Below, piece after piece: positions 42,771 through 55,092 of a DNA stretch of 64,000 bases (its first letter is position 1; every line of letters starts with the position of its first letter). The translations under genes and the position numbers were made by a program. Origin of the DNA: Oxytricha trifallax (Eukaryota; Ciliophora; Spirotrichea; Sporadotrichida; Oxytrichidae); assembly GCA_000711775.1 (NCBI GenBank), contig ARYC01000125.1:40621-104620 (forward strand), in the 5' to 3' direction. Under the pieces are notes generated by a model that saw only the letters and a list, made by a program, of their open reading frames with translations, was not told the origin of the DNA and made no database searches.

Positions 42771-43498
42771 TTTTTCTTTTTGCAATAAAGTCTAAAATTG
42801 AAAAGTTAATGTTTTAAAAGTACAAATATTATTATTATGAATAGAGAATTTTGATTTTGTATTTATAAGCTGGTGAAGTAAAGTGAATATTTATTTTAAA
42901 GATGTACTAATAATAAAACCTGTAAAATAGTTACAATAAAAGGTTTTTTTTTAATTCTTATCAAATATAATAAACTACATCTTCTAAAATATTTGGAATA
43001 AGGGTGGTATATTGTTTTATTAAAGAAATTTTACGAATGTATATATTTTTTATATATTTGTCTTGAAAATGTAATACTTTCTCTATTTAAATATAACTAG
43101 TTTTGTTTATTTTTAAAAATAAAAATGTATTAGGTATTTGTTACATTGAGAGGTTAAATATGATTGGAACTAACAATTAATAGCAATTTTAATTTAAGAG
43201 TTGAAAAAGAGCAATTATCTCTTATTCAAGTTTTATAGTTTTTATCTATATATTTGATTTTATATTTCTCAATAAAAAACAAAAGAACTAAATTGACTAA
43301 TGAAAAATAAATTTAAAAGTATAAAATTTATATATTATAAGGCCATTGGACTATTATTTGTAAGTTTAAGATTAACTTTATTGTGCTTATCTAAGCCCTT
43401 TATAATCGTTTAAGTAAATTAGTTTATAAAAATAAAATCAAATTTAATTAAAGCCTTATTTTTTTAAATGTTACCCCAAAATTTATATTAATTTAGTA

Positions 43499-43630
43499 AG
43501 CTTAGGCCTAAGCTGATGAGAAATGATAAAATAATAAATTATTTTTAATAAATGTAAAACAAAATGATTTATAATTAATATTTAATTTTTTAATAAATTA
43601 TTAATATTGTCAGCTTAGGCCTAAGCTGAC
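43499..43630. repeat. Pair of identical palindromes AGCTTAGGCCTAAGCT bounding ~95 bp
   Basis: A 16-bp palindrome at 43,499-43,514 recurs inside a 22-bp perfect palindrome at 43,609-43,630 (adding GTC and GAC at the ends). The DNA between them is nearly pure AT. It lies in the non-coding gap between the MT-A70 and transposase genes, which otherwise shows nothing from 42,780 to 44,340. Confidence 0.75.
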
Positions 43631-44344
43631 AATTTTTTACTTTTTTTATATCATTTTTGTCGATAAAGAATATCAACATTTTAAATTTTTAAAGAATAAA
43701 GTTAACTTACAACGTCTGTTATTTTTTTAGGATTTTTCTCTCATTATTAGCTATTCGCTATCTATCACTTTGATTTGAAACTCTAACTTCTTAAAGTATG
43801 ATCTCGTCATAAACTATTTTTTATTGGTGTCTTTGGGTGTTCCTTGGATGATTTAGTAATCACATTTTATCTTCAGAATTTTTCACAAAATTAGGGGTTA
43901 TAGGAAAGTTTGATTTACTAATTTTTTATTAATAACTTAATAATAATTATAGATAAAATATTCTCAGTAAATTCCAAAATTCTCTTTTTTAACTTCCAAC
44001 TGCAAAATATCAGTAGAAAAATGTAAAAAGTGTCGATCAAAGCTTTAAAAAATAAAAAACTAGCTCTTTATATTCACTCTAGTTTTCTAAAGTTTGGTCT
44101 TTAAGGTTAAAACTGTCATTTTCATATATATTTAATTCATTATTTACGGTTTGTTATTTAAATGGAGGCTGTCATCTACTTGTAATATTTTGCTTGTTAT
44201 ACTTGAAAAGATTGTGTTAGAAATCAAAATTGATTCATTAAATAGTACTTGAAATGGATATCCTTCCTGTACAATAGTAAGCTAGATGCTGGGGCCGTTC
44301 CTCATCAAGAATTAGCATTAGGGCATATTTGCAATCAATTTTTC

Positions 44345-46060
44345 TCAAGTCTTTTAAAGATATGTTGTCTAATGCCCGTATAGTACATTTATAAAACAAG
44401 ACGAAGCCCAATCAACCTTAACATTAAGAATATTTTAGCAAATTTCAAGGATAAGTACTTCTTTTATCTATAGTTTTTTTGTTTCACCTGGTTAAATTTG
44501 ACACGACTTACGATTCACTTAGTTTTATCTTAGAATTAGATTTTTCTTTTTTATCTAGGCAAATAGTCTTTCTATCGGAGCAAGATGAAAGTGATAAGGC
44601 CCTAAAAACATAATTGGTATTTTAAGCTCAGTAAGTTTTTGCAATAAATATTTACTCCTGTGATAAGAGGCGTTGTCAAGCATGAATACAAGACTTGAGC
44701 ACCAATTTGGATCAGCTAACTGCAATTCTTAAACAAGGTTTAAAATGAAGTACTGCACAGTTTTGATCGTATTCTTGCCAGAATTAACTGTAAAGTACGC
44801 TATATTCTTGCTGCTTATACCAGCAATAATACTAATATCACTTAACCTGAGAGAAGATGTTGTATGAGTTGGCTTGTACTTTTTTGACCACATTTTATTT
44901 TAATTTTAGCTAAACCTAAGCTGACTCTCGTCGATGTTGATAATTGTCTTATTTTCTTAAAGATTCTGGAGATAATAATATGCTGACTGCTATCTTTAAA
45001 GCTTAAATTTTTTCAGATTTATTCTAGGGCTTAGGTAATACCGTTTCTTATAAACGAGTCGCTCACTTTCTTTCATGTATTGCCTTATACTCGATACAGA
45101 TATTTTAAGTTTAAGTCCGAGCTTATTTGTTATTGAAGTGAGCGCTACAACTTGCATACTCTTCACTTTCGTAGATTCTTTAATCTATTAAACTCTTGAC
45201 CTCATGATTAAACTTCTTAAACTTAGGACTTGAATTCTTTAACTACTACTCTACTTTAGTTTCTTCTTCTTCAAGTAGTCTCTTCACCTTATTAAAGCTC
45301 ATGCGATACCTAGACATGATTCTTGAAATAGGGGTCTTACAAAACATTGCTAAATACTGAGCATGCTTTTTAAATCTCAGCTTTTTCTTTAACAGATCTT
45401 CCCTACTTCTTTTCTTGTGAAATGGCATTGAATTGTTCACAGATACTTAAAGATTCATGTTAAGAGTGCGGAATTCATTTTATAGGAAATCTCTGATTTA
45501 ATCTAAGAATTCTTCGGAGTGTGAACCTTATTTTAGAATCCGTTGCAAGTATAGCAAATCTTCTTCTGTGCTTATTTATTTCCTTCGCTTTATTAGTATC
45601 ACTGCTCTCAAAATGCTTTCCAAAATTTCCAATGTAGTCAAGCCTAATGGCGACTATGACTCTGCAGATTGGATATCTTTATTTTTCCTGGGATCTTATA
45701 GAAAGTATTCTGCCTCTTTGCATGAATATTTACTTTTTACTTTCTTCTCTAATTGAGTTAAGTCTTACTCGTTTAGCGAAAACACTTTGATTGGTTGGGG
45801 TTAAGATAAACCTAATAGTAGTAGAGTAGAAGTCGAATAATTTTGAAGGTCCTTCATTTCTAATACTTCCTCTTCATCACTACTGCTTGAAGATGAAACA
45901 AAGCCCTCTTCATTACGTGTATCTCTAGGAGGCCTTTAAAAATAATTTGTTATTTTGTTTTTGAAAGCTTTAAGTTTTTTCAATATTTCAATAACTTTTT
46001 TGTTGATTACAGAACAGGAATTCTCTATGGAGAAATGTCTTTTGCCAAAAAGGATTCTTC
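44345..46060 (-). CDS. D34E transposase of the 10-kb element, with long N-terminal extension and one frameshift
   Basis: One frame is open from about 46,060 to 45,150. It holds a basic/helical start, an acidic Ser patch (EEGFVSSSSSDEEEVLEMKD) and an HTH-like region (HKKRSREDLLKKKLRFKKHA... ISRIMSRYRMSFNKVKRLLE). The catalytic part is in a second frame from about 45,170 to TGA at 44,345-44,347: TIINIDESQLRFSQ, SSLVFMLDNASYHRSKY, IPIMFLGPYHFHLAPIERLF. There are 34 residues between the second Asp and the Glu, as in Tc1-type enzymes, consistent with TA target sites. The catalytic triad is intact. No start codon was fixed at the 5' end; ATG at 45,458 (MNLQVSVNNSMPF) is an internal candidate that would drop the extension. 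Confidence 0.85.
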
Positions 46061-46161
46061 TATGTAGTTAGGCAGCCCTTTTTAATTATTATATATTACT
46101 ATTTAATAATTAATATATAATAAAATTTTAATAGCTAAGATAGTGCAAGTTGAAGGCATTT

Positions 46162-46990
46162 ATGGATCACAACATGAACATGGCTTAAGTGAATGTACAT
46201 TAAATTCGCTAAAAGGTTGGTAGTAAAAAAGAACTTTACGATTTTTTAAGACAGGGTTGTCACGCATATCTTCCTAAGCTTACTTGCACTAATGTTTATT
46301 TCTTAAAGAACATTATTAATGGAGAAAAAAATGCAAGAAACTTTTACTTAACTGACCATAGTACATAAAAAGGACAGAGGTGATTGGGACTGCAGTACCT
46401 TAAATTAAGGGACTCAGTGCAGACAATTTTCTAAAATTTGCAGAGCACCGGCAAGACATGCTATAATCCTTACCTGATCAATGTGATTGGATTCACTTGG
46501 ATAAAAGGTGGATATAAGATGTTCTCATGACGATTGATAGGAATGGGATTAGCCAAATGGTTAATTCAGCCAAACAATAGAGGCTAGATAAAATGAATAT
46601 GAGCTAGAATCTGTTGGTAAATATGAGACCTGAATTCGCTCAAGCCCTAAGCAACTCTCTTCAATTCAGCTGTAAGAACTTTTTTCTTAAAATTAACTTT
46701 AGAGCAAAGAGGGCGTTCTGCTTATCTTCTGAAATAAACATCACAGAGGAAAAGAAAAATGAAAAAAATTGAAGAGGTCAAAGGGGAGGAGCGACTGATG
46801 AATCAGAGTAAACAAAAATACTTTGAGCAAAACAAAAGAGTTAGGGAAGAAATGAACTTGCTCAGAGGGCAACTAGATGAGCTGTCCGACTGCTAGGGCC
46901 TATTTATGTCGTTGCATTAGGCGGGGATTATCAATGAATAAGGCAACCCTCTTGTATAGGCCCCCGAGTTTAACAACCAACCTAACTGAT
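46162..46990 (+). CDS. 22-kDa-type partner protein of the 10-kb element, two frameshifts
   Basis: ATG at 46,162 starts MDHNMNMAQVNVHQIRQKVG. The conserved block follows: SKKELYDFLRQGCHAYLPKL, TNVYFLKNIINGEKNARNFY. After a frameshift near 46,370 it continues TAVPQIKGLSADNFLKFAEH, DWIHLDKRWIQDVLMTIDRN, RPEFAQALSNSLQFSCKNFF. After a second shift near 46,755 it ends with a helical part (SKQKYFEQNKRVREEMNLLR) and TGA near 46,988. The order of blocks (SKxxLxxFL, FLKxIxxGEK, VPxIxG, a Trp/Phe-rich block, then a basic C-terminus) matches the TBE 22-kDa ORF and the ORF at 62,720. It is divergent to the transposase, not convergent as in TBE. Function unknown. Confidence 0.75.
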
Positions 46991-47125
46991 TTTATCTATA
47001 TTTAAGGTTAACAAAATATTAAGTTTATGATTTTATGAAATTTAAAATTAATTTTAAGTAATGCAAACTGTTATCAATTCTCTCTGTTGAGCAGATAAAC
47101 GGAATTGAGATCCCTCTCCATGCTT

Positions 47126-50100
47126 TCAATTATGAGCCTTACTTCTAGTCACTCTCTTAGAAAGCAAATTCCTCTTGATCCCCTCAGATCTTTGAACATT
47201 AGGTCTTCGCGGGGCAGGAATGTCAAACTTGAAATCTTCTTTCTTCTGGGATTTCAAGCCTTCGATTTAAGACTCTGCATTTCTCTTCTTTTCATTTTTC
47301 AAGTCTTTATCCTATTCTTTTTGTTTTCTTTTAAGTGCTATAGGCTTTTGTTTCCTTTATCTTTACCATTGCTTGGTCCATTGATGGCTTTCTTGATTTC
47401 ATCTAAACTCATATCTCCTGGTACATTTTCCTAAGTATTTTCAGATATCATGAGTGAATTAATGAGTGTCTGATCAAGTAAAGGATTTTCCTGGTTCCAT
47501 TGGATGTCTTAGTAAGTTTATTCCACGATATTTCCATCCTAAGAAAAATGAAGCTTTAAGTTGTCATTCAAATCATATTTTTTTGCTCCATTTGCAGCAT
47601 CACATTGCCATCATCAAACGAGCTGACTTCTTCTTGCTCTTCTTAGATACTTTCATTACCTTTTATCAGCCTGACCAGCTTTATAATCTTCCTGCTTTAT
47701 TTCCTTCTGCTCATAGTCTTAGCTTAATAAAGTTTAGAGCTTTGAAAATTTAATATGACATTCATTCTCAAAAAGTCTTGTCTGTGTGAAATAGCTTAAT
47801 CGACCGTATCCAATGAGCCACTTATTTACAAGATATGCCTCCATTTTCCCTTGTTTTCTAGTCTGCCCACTCTTCCAACGACTTGCTGCGTGGATAGTTT
47901 GGAAAATACATCACTTATGACAAGATACAATCCTCCGTTGTCTTCAATCTCCTTAGAAGTGGGTAAATCTGTTCCTCTGCCTTAGACATCTGTAAGTACA
48001 AGTACGCTAAATCTTTTGCTGAAATTTTTAATTTAAACCTGCCTTCAAGGTAGGCACCCTTCGACCCCTTTACTCCTTTCATGCTATGAAACTATACCTC
48101 TTTAAATCTTTTGAAATATCATTCAATTATTTAACAGGTCCCACCACCTACAATAATTAAAGGAGTTAGCAATGTTTGTTTTAAGCAGAGTTCATAAAGA
48201 TATTTGCAGTATTCTAGTTAGTTAGAATTAAATAAGATATCACTAAAGTGAGACTTTTTATCACTCTTAAGTGAACTCAGGCTTGGAAAGTTTATTACTT
48301 TCTGGGTAAATGCTATTTTAAGGCAAGTTTATTCTTTCTATGTTAAAGTTGAGTCTGTAAGACAAATGAGCTGATAGGATAATCTAAAGTATCGAATCCA
48401 ATCGCTCATGAACAGTGGTGATCCTTCAAAATTTAGCCAATCATACTCATCCACGATTAGCATGGATTCTTTAACAAAGGTCTACAACTTTTTATCGCTA
48501 ATCTAGGTTTCAAAGTATTTCTAAGTCATATAATAAACCCCTAACTAGTTTTCAAACTAGTTATAGTTAACGTTGAGCTTACTTTTGAGTATAATGTTTT
48601 AGAATCTTTTTTCCATCTCTTAGGATTAGATATTCATTCTTATCCAAAATAATAGTGCTCTTTTGCTTTTCTTTGGTAAGAATAATAGCTATCATAGCAC
48701 ATAACAAAGTTTTTCCGTTGCCAATCCCAAAATGTAGAAACTGGTAACTCTCTGGGGACCATAAGGCATAACTAAGACAAAGTTTTTAAAGTGATAGAAG
48801 ATTTAGTTCAAGTGCTTGTTCTAAGCCCTTAAGTTGCTCACCTTATCTTCTCAGGTTTTCTTGTAAATCAAAGCAAAACTAAGAGACCTATTTTGTTTCC
48901 TTTGTTTAATTTTCTAAATTTCCCAACCATTTTGTAAAACTGTTAGCCTGAGAGGTCTTCTACATGCTTGGGGTTTTTTAGAATCTGCTTTATCGAATCC
49001 TAATTACCATTAACTAGGTCAGCAATGATATCTGGCCTACCCTTGATACCTTTCTCAATTTGGATGAATACAATTTACTTAACAACATCAAGAATCTCTG
49101 GAATTTTACCAATCCAGCTTGAATTTTTTTCTTTAAGTTCAACAGAAATTTAAGCAATTAATATTAAGAAATCCGCCTAGTCCAAATAGTCCCACTTTTA
49201 AATGAAAATATCCTTAATGTTGTTGATCATTAAATCTAACTCTTAATAGTTTCTCGATTGGCACAAGGCGCAAATCTATACAAAGTCACCAACAACATTA
49301 ATTGGTATTTCACTCACAAGCCATAGTCCTTGGTTATATATTAGGATTTAAATGAATGGCTTGTTTAGACATTGCAATGTATTTGGTAGAAGTCTAATAA
49401 CTTGTGGATCTACTTTTTACTAAGAGAAGGTGCCAACCATCAAAGGTATAATTCCTATGTTCTTACTATCAAGCAGTACGAGTTCTTCTTGGAGTTAAGA
49501 AAATGACTCAACTTCATTCATAAATATGTAATTCGCAAGTCCCAGTGTCTATTCTGAGTTAGGTTAGGCCTTTGATCAAGGAGAGTCATTGAATTTTTGA
49601 GTGGCTCTTAATTAGTTTGAATGAGCTCGTTTCTGTAGTATAACAGAGACTATAGAAAGAGTCTTGTTTTGATTTGCAAATCAAGCTTCAAGTTCTAGTA
49701 TAATTCGTGGATTAAACTAAACATTCCATCGCAAAAGGTAGATAGACACGTTGTCTTAAGATTTATCAAAAACTCAAGCAAGCTTTAACTATTTCTCTCA
49801 CAAATTCGTTAAATAAACTCATACCTTTCCTGTGGTTTTAAAAGCATGTACTCTCTCAGATAATTAGAAGTAAGTTCAGATTATATCGTCCCCATAATTC
49901 ACTTGAGGGGTTAGAGAGTTTTAGGAACTAAAGAGATCATTTCTGGGAGTTTTGAAAGGCACATAGATCTACTATATTGCGCTCATATCTACTCTAACTT
50001 TCTTGGGAATTTCCAAGCCATTGACAGACTATGCTATTACTGATTTTGAGAAAGATTTGGAAGTTTTATTTAAGATATATTTACTTATATACCTGGCAGA

Positions 50101-50510
50101 TCCTTTGAGTCTTTAAGAGGCTTAAATTCATCAAGCTCGACCAATTTTTCAACGTTGTAGTTATTTGAAGGAAGAATGAGTTTGGCTTTCTCTATTAATT
50201 CTGGGTACTCAGCATCTTTTAGGAGGGACTTTCTTCCGCGACTCTTCGAACTTGAAGCATCTTTTTGGTTGAAGTGTTTGATGTCATTAAATCCAGGAGT
50301 GTGAATGCCAAGGTTGCTCTGGGAGCTTTCTGACAATCTAGGCGATTGAACATCTTGGTGATGATCGTAGTCGCTGAAGGATTGCTAAGAGGAATTGCTT
50401 TTATTTTTTTTACTTATTATGTTTTGCGCCTCAAACTTAATTTGGCGGCTAAAATTCTTAAATTAAATTAATAAGATTTTATGAGAATTCTTAATTAAAT
50501 CTTAATTCAT
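47126..50510 (-). CDS. SecA-like DEAD ATPase/translocase protein, frameshifted
   Basis: ATG at 50,510 (MNQDLIKNSHKILLIQFKNF) leads a polar N-terminus (RGRKSLLKDAEYPELIEKAK). A probable intron (GTATAT...AATAG, about 50,030-50,093) joins KDLPA to QSVNGLEIPKKVRVDM. The ATPase core shows GIGNGKTLLCAM (Walker A, 48,703-48,728), ILDKNEYLILRDGKKI (like the SecA VNDYLAKRD motif), SMLIVDEYDWLNF (DEAD-box position) and, in motor domain 2, DVQGRGTDLP... NGGLYLVISDVF... QQVVGRVGRLENKG, which closely parallels SecA's AGRGTD... GGLxVIgTexH... QLRGRaGRQGDxG. The C-terminus is charged and ends at TGA 47,126-47,128. Several one-base shifts occur. SecA-like proteins exist in ciliate genomes; a role in a transposon is unknown. 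Confidence 0.72.
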
Positions 50511-51023
50511 TCTTAAATATAAAACCACAGTCTTAATTGAAGAATACCCTATATATTGAGATTTTTGTCTCATTTTATATCAAATTTTTTTTTATTTTTC
50601 CCAAGATGCTTTCACTGATACAATTTATTGGAAGTGATCACCTAATGAAATAATAAGGGCTTTGAGATAAAAAATGACAAAAAGCAAAGCCACAGAAACT
50701 CTATACAAAATGAGCAAGAATTAAGGCGCTTTTTTTAATCTAAATTTTAGTATTAATTAAGACTTCTTAAAAAGCGAGGGAAATAGTATCCTAGAATGAT
50801 AGTTCAAATTTGAAAGCTTAACTTTTAAGAATTGGGGCCTTTGAGTTTGAATATAAGAAGTCAGTTTAATACTAATAGTCACACATATTAAAGGAAAGCT
50901 AGATTTGTTGGGAAAAAAGCAAAATGAAGCTGAAATTAAAAAAATTATTCATTGTCACTTTGTTTAAGAAAATGCTAGCTATACATTTAAATATTCAAAT
51001 TTTGTATTTAATATGAATTCATT

Positions 51024-51045
51024 TTACGCTCAAAAAATTTTACCT
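51024..51045 (-). repeat. Right terminal inverted repeat, 22 bp
   Basis: Reverse complement of the left terminus at 41,058-41,079, followed by TA. The 500 bp between the SecA-like start and this repeat shows no gene. Confidence 0.88.
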
Positions 51046-51124
51046 TATTATAAATAAATCACCCTCCAAACAATTTTATAATTATTTTTAATTAATTAAC
51101 CTGATTTTCAATTAATCATATCTA

Positions 51125-51173
51125 AAATGGGCGCAAGTGATAAATATTACAATTTTACTACTTGCGCCCATTT
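51125..51173. repeat. GC-rich hairpin, 14-bp perfect arms
   Basis: AAATGGGCGCAAGT (51,125-51,138) and its exact complement ACTTGCGCCCATTT (51,160-51,173) enclose a 21-nt AT-rich loop. It stands out because its surroundings are nearly pure AT. It lies 80 bp outside the 10-kb element. It may be a tiny terminal-repeat relic; no flanking duplication is clear. Confidence 0.75.
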
Positions 51174-52059
51174 CTATTATATATTTAATTTATAATTCTA
51201 TTTTTATTTGTTTAATTTAAAAACTAATTATATTTATCAAATAACTTTTTTGAGAATTTGAAATGTAATTTATTCACTATGTTATATTTTTATTAATTAA
51301 TTTATTTTATACATTGAAATTTAATAATTTTAAAGATTTGTTGCTTTTAAAAGTAAATTATTTAAAAATTTTCATGTTTTTACTTGGTATTAAATAAAAC
51401 TTAAAGTTGATTAAAAGCAAATTCATTTATATTATTTAAAATTAATAAACATGCTTAAAGATATAAATTAAAAATATAAATAAAAATAATAGGCTCAAGT
51501 AGCAAAAATAAATAAGTATTAATAATTTAATTCGCAATTTATTATAATTTTATTATTAATCAAGCTAATTCCTAATAAATATTTTTAAAAAGGTTTTAAG
51601 TATGTATATAATATATTTCTGTATATTTAAGCATTATTATATTCACGATTCTTTCACTATTTTGACTGATTAATTAGATACAGATGGAAAGCTTAAAATG
51701 AAAATTGATGATTTGCTCAACTTTTTTTCTAATTTAAGCTAGGAACTGCTTAAATTACTATTTGTATAAATTCTTGACTATGAACTCTACAAGTTGCGTC
51801 AATCAAGTACTTTTCTAAACTAGTTTGAGACTATATTTCGTGCTTTCAAACAATTTTGCAGATTATTCTATATTTAATTTGATTAATTAAAATATGTAAT
51901 TGAATAATCATTAATTAATCAATAATTAAGAGATGATTTGCTTGATGATTGTGTTTTTGTTATTTCATTGTCTGATTTATTGCTAAGCAGAAAAATGTTT
52001 TAGAATATTTATTACGTAAATTGTTATATTATAAAAATTAAATGTATTTTTAATTAAAT

Positions 52060-54990
52060 TAATATATACACTTGACTTTTACCTTTGCTGATCTGACAAA
52101 AATCTCCAATATCGTGTCTTACCTTCTTAATGTGCTTTAGGACCGATTTCATTATGATATCTGCTGTTCTATCCTCCTTGAGCTATGTTATATTCCTTAG
52201 AATTTTAATTGGATTAAAAATCAGCATTTTGATTGTAATTTTTTCAACAATTTCTCCAGCTATGAGAGGGGCGTATTTAGGTATTAGCAGAGATCTTTTT
52301 TATGCTACCATAATTGAATCACCAATGGTAGGGTAGTTGAACTTGTCAGTCCCTAATAATATTCTGTCTGTTTATTTAATTCACTCTACATGTCTTCAGC
52401 ATATCTAGAGTATTTAAATTTAGCTTAATGACCAGTATTCCGCTTATCTAACCTTCTTTATTATCTTAATTTTAATTGAATCGCCTAGGAATAATGTTTC
52501 TTTTTGTTTAAGTTTTGAGTTATAGGTCTTCTTGATGTTCTTAAAAAGAGTAAGACCCTTTTAAATAATTATCGATCTTTAGTTTTGATCAAAATGTCAT
52601 TCGAAAATGTGATTTGTTGAACTTATTATAATAGTAGCGACTCATTTTAAAAATGAAGGGTATCCTGAGGGGAGATATTTAATAGCATTAGTGAAATTCT
52701 GTTCCCTTTGTTATCCCATTTTGTATCCTTATAAAATAATTTGCAAGTTTTATTCTGTTGTTTGAATATTATTTCTCTATTATTCTTATAGCAGTCTTGT
52801 CATCCTCTATCTTCGCTATTTTCTTAATTTTATTATCATCATTAGTTTATCTTTCCAGATAGAATCGTAATCTTTCTAGAGGACTACCAAAAGATAAACT
52901 TCTCATCGTTTGCTCATCCTTCTTGAGATCTTAAAATCTTCGAGTAATTTTATTAAGTTTAAGTGAGTGCTCTTGTTTTCCCTAAATTTACTTTCTTAGA
53001 CACCAGTTTTAAGTAGTTCAATTTCTTTCTCTTAGAATTTATTAACAATTAAAATTTCTAATATTATTAAATGCGAGTCAACTACTATAGGATTTGTGTT
53101 CTTTACTTCTGGATAGTTATCCCCTACATTTTTGCTAAGTAGAATTAATCTTCCATCTTTTAGATACTATGGGATTAGCTCTGACTATAGTCAATTCATT
53201 TTCTTTTCACATGCTGTTATGCGAATGTTCATCGAATCATCTATATCTCTCCATCAAACCATCAGTGTTTATTGCTTATTGAAGTTGTATACCTTAATAC
53301 TTCGTTCTATACTCTTATATATTGCAGAATGCTTACATCTCTTACTTGCTTGTCATCAATTAATCTCCAACTTAGGGGTCTATAACATTATGTTATCTCT
53401 CATTTGAGTATAATTTGTTATAGAATTATACAATCGTTTCTTAAACTCCTTATATTTATTCTCTCTCCATTAATTAATAATCCTTAGATCTGCCTACAAT
53501 TTTATTCTTTTGGTCAGTTTCTTCACTGATTATAAAAATCCCTTTATGTCATTAATTTTCAAATACATTTATTTTTTAATTTCTGACTAAATTCATAATA
53601 ATATATGATTAAAAATGTAATCTAATATATAAAATATTCCATTTTTTTAGCAGTTGTAACAAAAATATATTTATAAGTATTTAAAGCTAAAACATTAAAT
53701 AATTTACCTTTTTACACTTTTTTACAAACTAACTAAATTGAGTATTACTCATATAGTAAATACACATTTATTAAAGAATTAGTAATAAGCTTAATGTAAC
53801 TTTTCACGTTTAGATTTGATAAAATAATTAAACAACATATTTTTATTTATTAATGAATCAAAATTGTCTATTTAAAATATTACTAATTCTATAAAAATTT
53901 ATAAGATTAATATATGGAATGTTTTTGAATTCATTATTTATATAATAGATAATTTATTGCCCATAATACAATTAATTTATTAAAAGCTGAAATAGAATCA
54001 AGTTTTATTGCTGCTTTATTAATGTTAAATCCATATAGAATTAGGATTGATATTTTAAAGAAAAATAACGATTAATTGAGCGTATTGTCTTTCAAACATA
54101 TATAATTGTACCTTCTCACAACTAATATTTTCAAATTTTATATGATATAATCTAATTGGTTCCATTATGATGAGTTTCCATTTCTTTTGGAATTAACTCG
54201 TTTTTGAACCTCCTTCTCAAGTCGTTTTCTTAACTCCTTTATGTGATAGTTAATGTTTCCCCATCACAATCATTCTTTATTTTTTGGATTTAAGCTTAAG
54301 AGATTTTATCTTATCCAGCAGTCTATTATGTAATTCTTTAACTTATACCGTATAAATATGTAGTGAAAAGACTTCCATGCCTAAGTTATTCCAAGTTTCA
54401 AATTATCTTAAGGTTCTAACCGTTTACATTTGACATTTACCATTGATTAATGCAAGTATGCCGCCATTACTGTAGAGTTAATTTGTTTAATATTCATGTT
54501 GTTAAGTCCAATAATCTTTTGCAATCTGATCTCGACTAATCAAATGAAATTTTGTTTTTTTTGTTAAATATCTCTCATTATTTAGTCTTGCTTTAGTTTA
54601 GAATCAAGTCCCCTTACATTCAGAATGCAATTGCTCAATTAAGATGCCTTTGATAGAATCTGGCTCTTGTTGTTTATCGTTTGTACTCTTTGCTTACTTC
54701 TTTGGTTCTGTACAAATCTTTCAATTTTTTCACCCAGTCCTCATTTTTTCTTCAAAGTTGATAGAATTTAAAATGACAATCACTATCTAGCTGAATTCTA
54801 AATTTGCCTAAGTTTTAATGCTGTTATGTTTAAATTAGTTTCGTGCGAATGTTTAGGTCTTACTTTAGAAACTATTTTTTTAATATGCTTTAGTAATCTC
54901 TTAGTGATTTCTGATTTCTCATTTTATCTTCGTTGCTTTTTTTTGGCACATACTCGTAGTTTCATTCTTGGTTGTATCTTCTAGCTCATC
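52060..54990 (-). mobile_element. Second degenerate LINE retrotransposon
   Basis: The minus strand shows reverse-transcriptase landmarks parallel to the first LINE: GRLILLSKNVGDNYPEVKNT, a motif-A-like YDSIWKDKLM, GNRISLMLLNISPQDT (motif B) and ITFSNDILIKTKD (motif C, FSND instead of FADD). Endonuclease-region fragments follow up to about 54,990. Frames change often and TGAs are frequent, so this copy is more decayed than the first. Same orientation as LINE 1. Ends not determined. Confidence 0.6.
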
Positions 54991-55063
54991 ATTCCATCTT
55001 TAATATTCTGATTAAAATTTAATTAATTTTTAATATTTAAAAGTTATAATAATTTTCAAAGCC

Positions 55064-55092
55064 CGTTACCTACTTTATTAATGTAGGTAACG
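55064..55092. repeat. Hairpin with 10-bp arms
   Basis: CGTTACCTAC (55,064-55,073) and GTAGGTAACG (55,083-55,092) flank nine bases, just upstream of the second LINE on its coding strand. Possibly part of the LINE 5' region. Confidence 0.6.

Larger units (their letters stand above)
41058..51045. mobile_element. 9,988-bp DNA transposon encoding MT-A70 methyltransferase, D34E transposase, 22-kDa-type protein and SecA-like ATPase
   Basis: A perfect 22-bp inverted repeat beginning AGGTAAAATTTTTTGAGCGT lies at 41,058-41,079 and, inverted, at 51,024-51,045. Each is flanked by TA (41,056-41,057 and 51,046-51,047), the target duplication of Tc1/mariner elements, which fits the D34E transposase inside. 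Gene order: MT-A70 (-), transposase (-), 22-kDa-type (+), SecA-like (-). MT-A70 and SecA-like genes have short introns or TAA/TAG glutamines like host genes. Several single-base frameshifts occur. It lies between two LINEs in germline-limited DNA. Confidence 0.85.
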
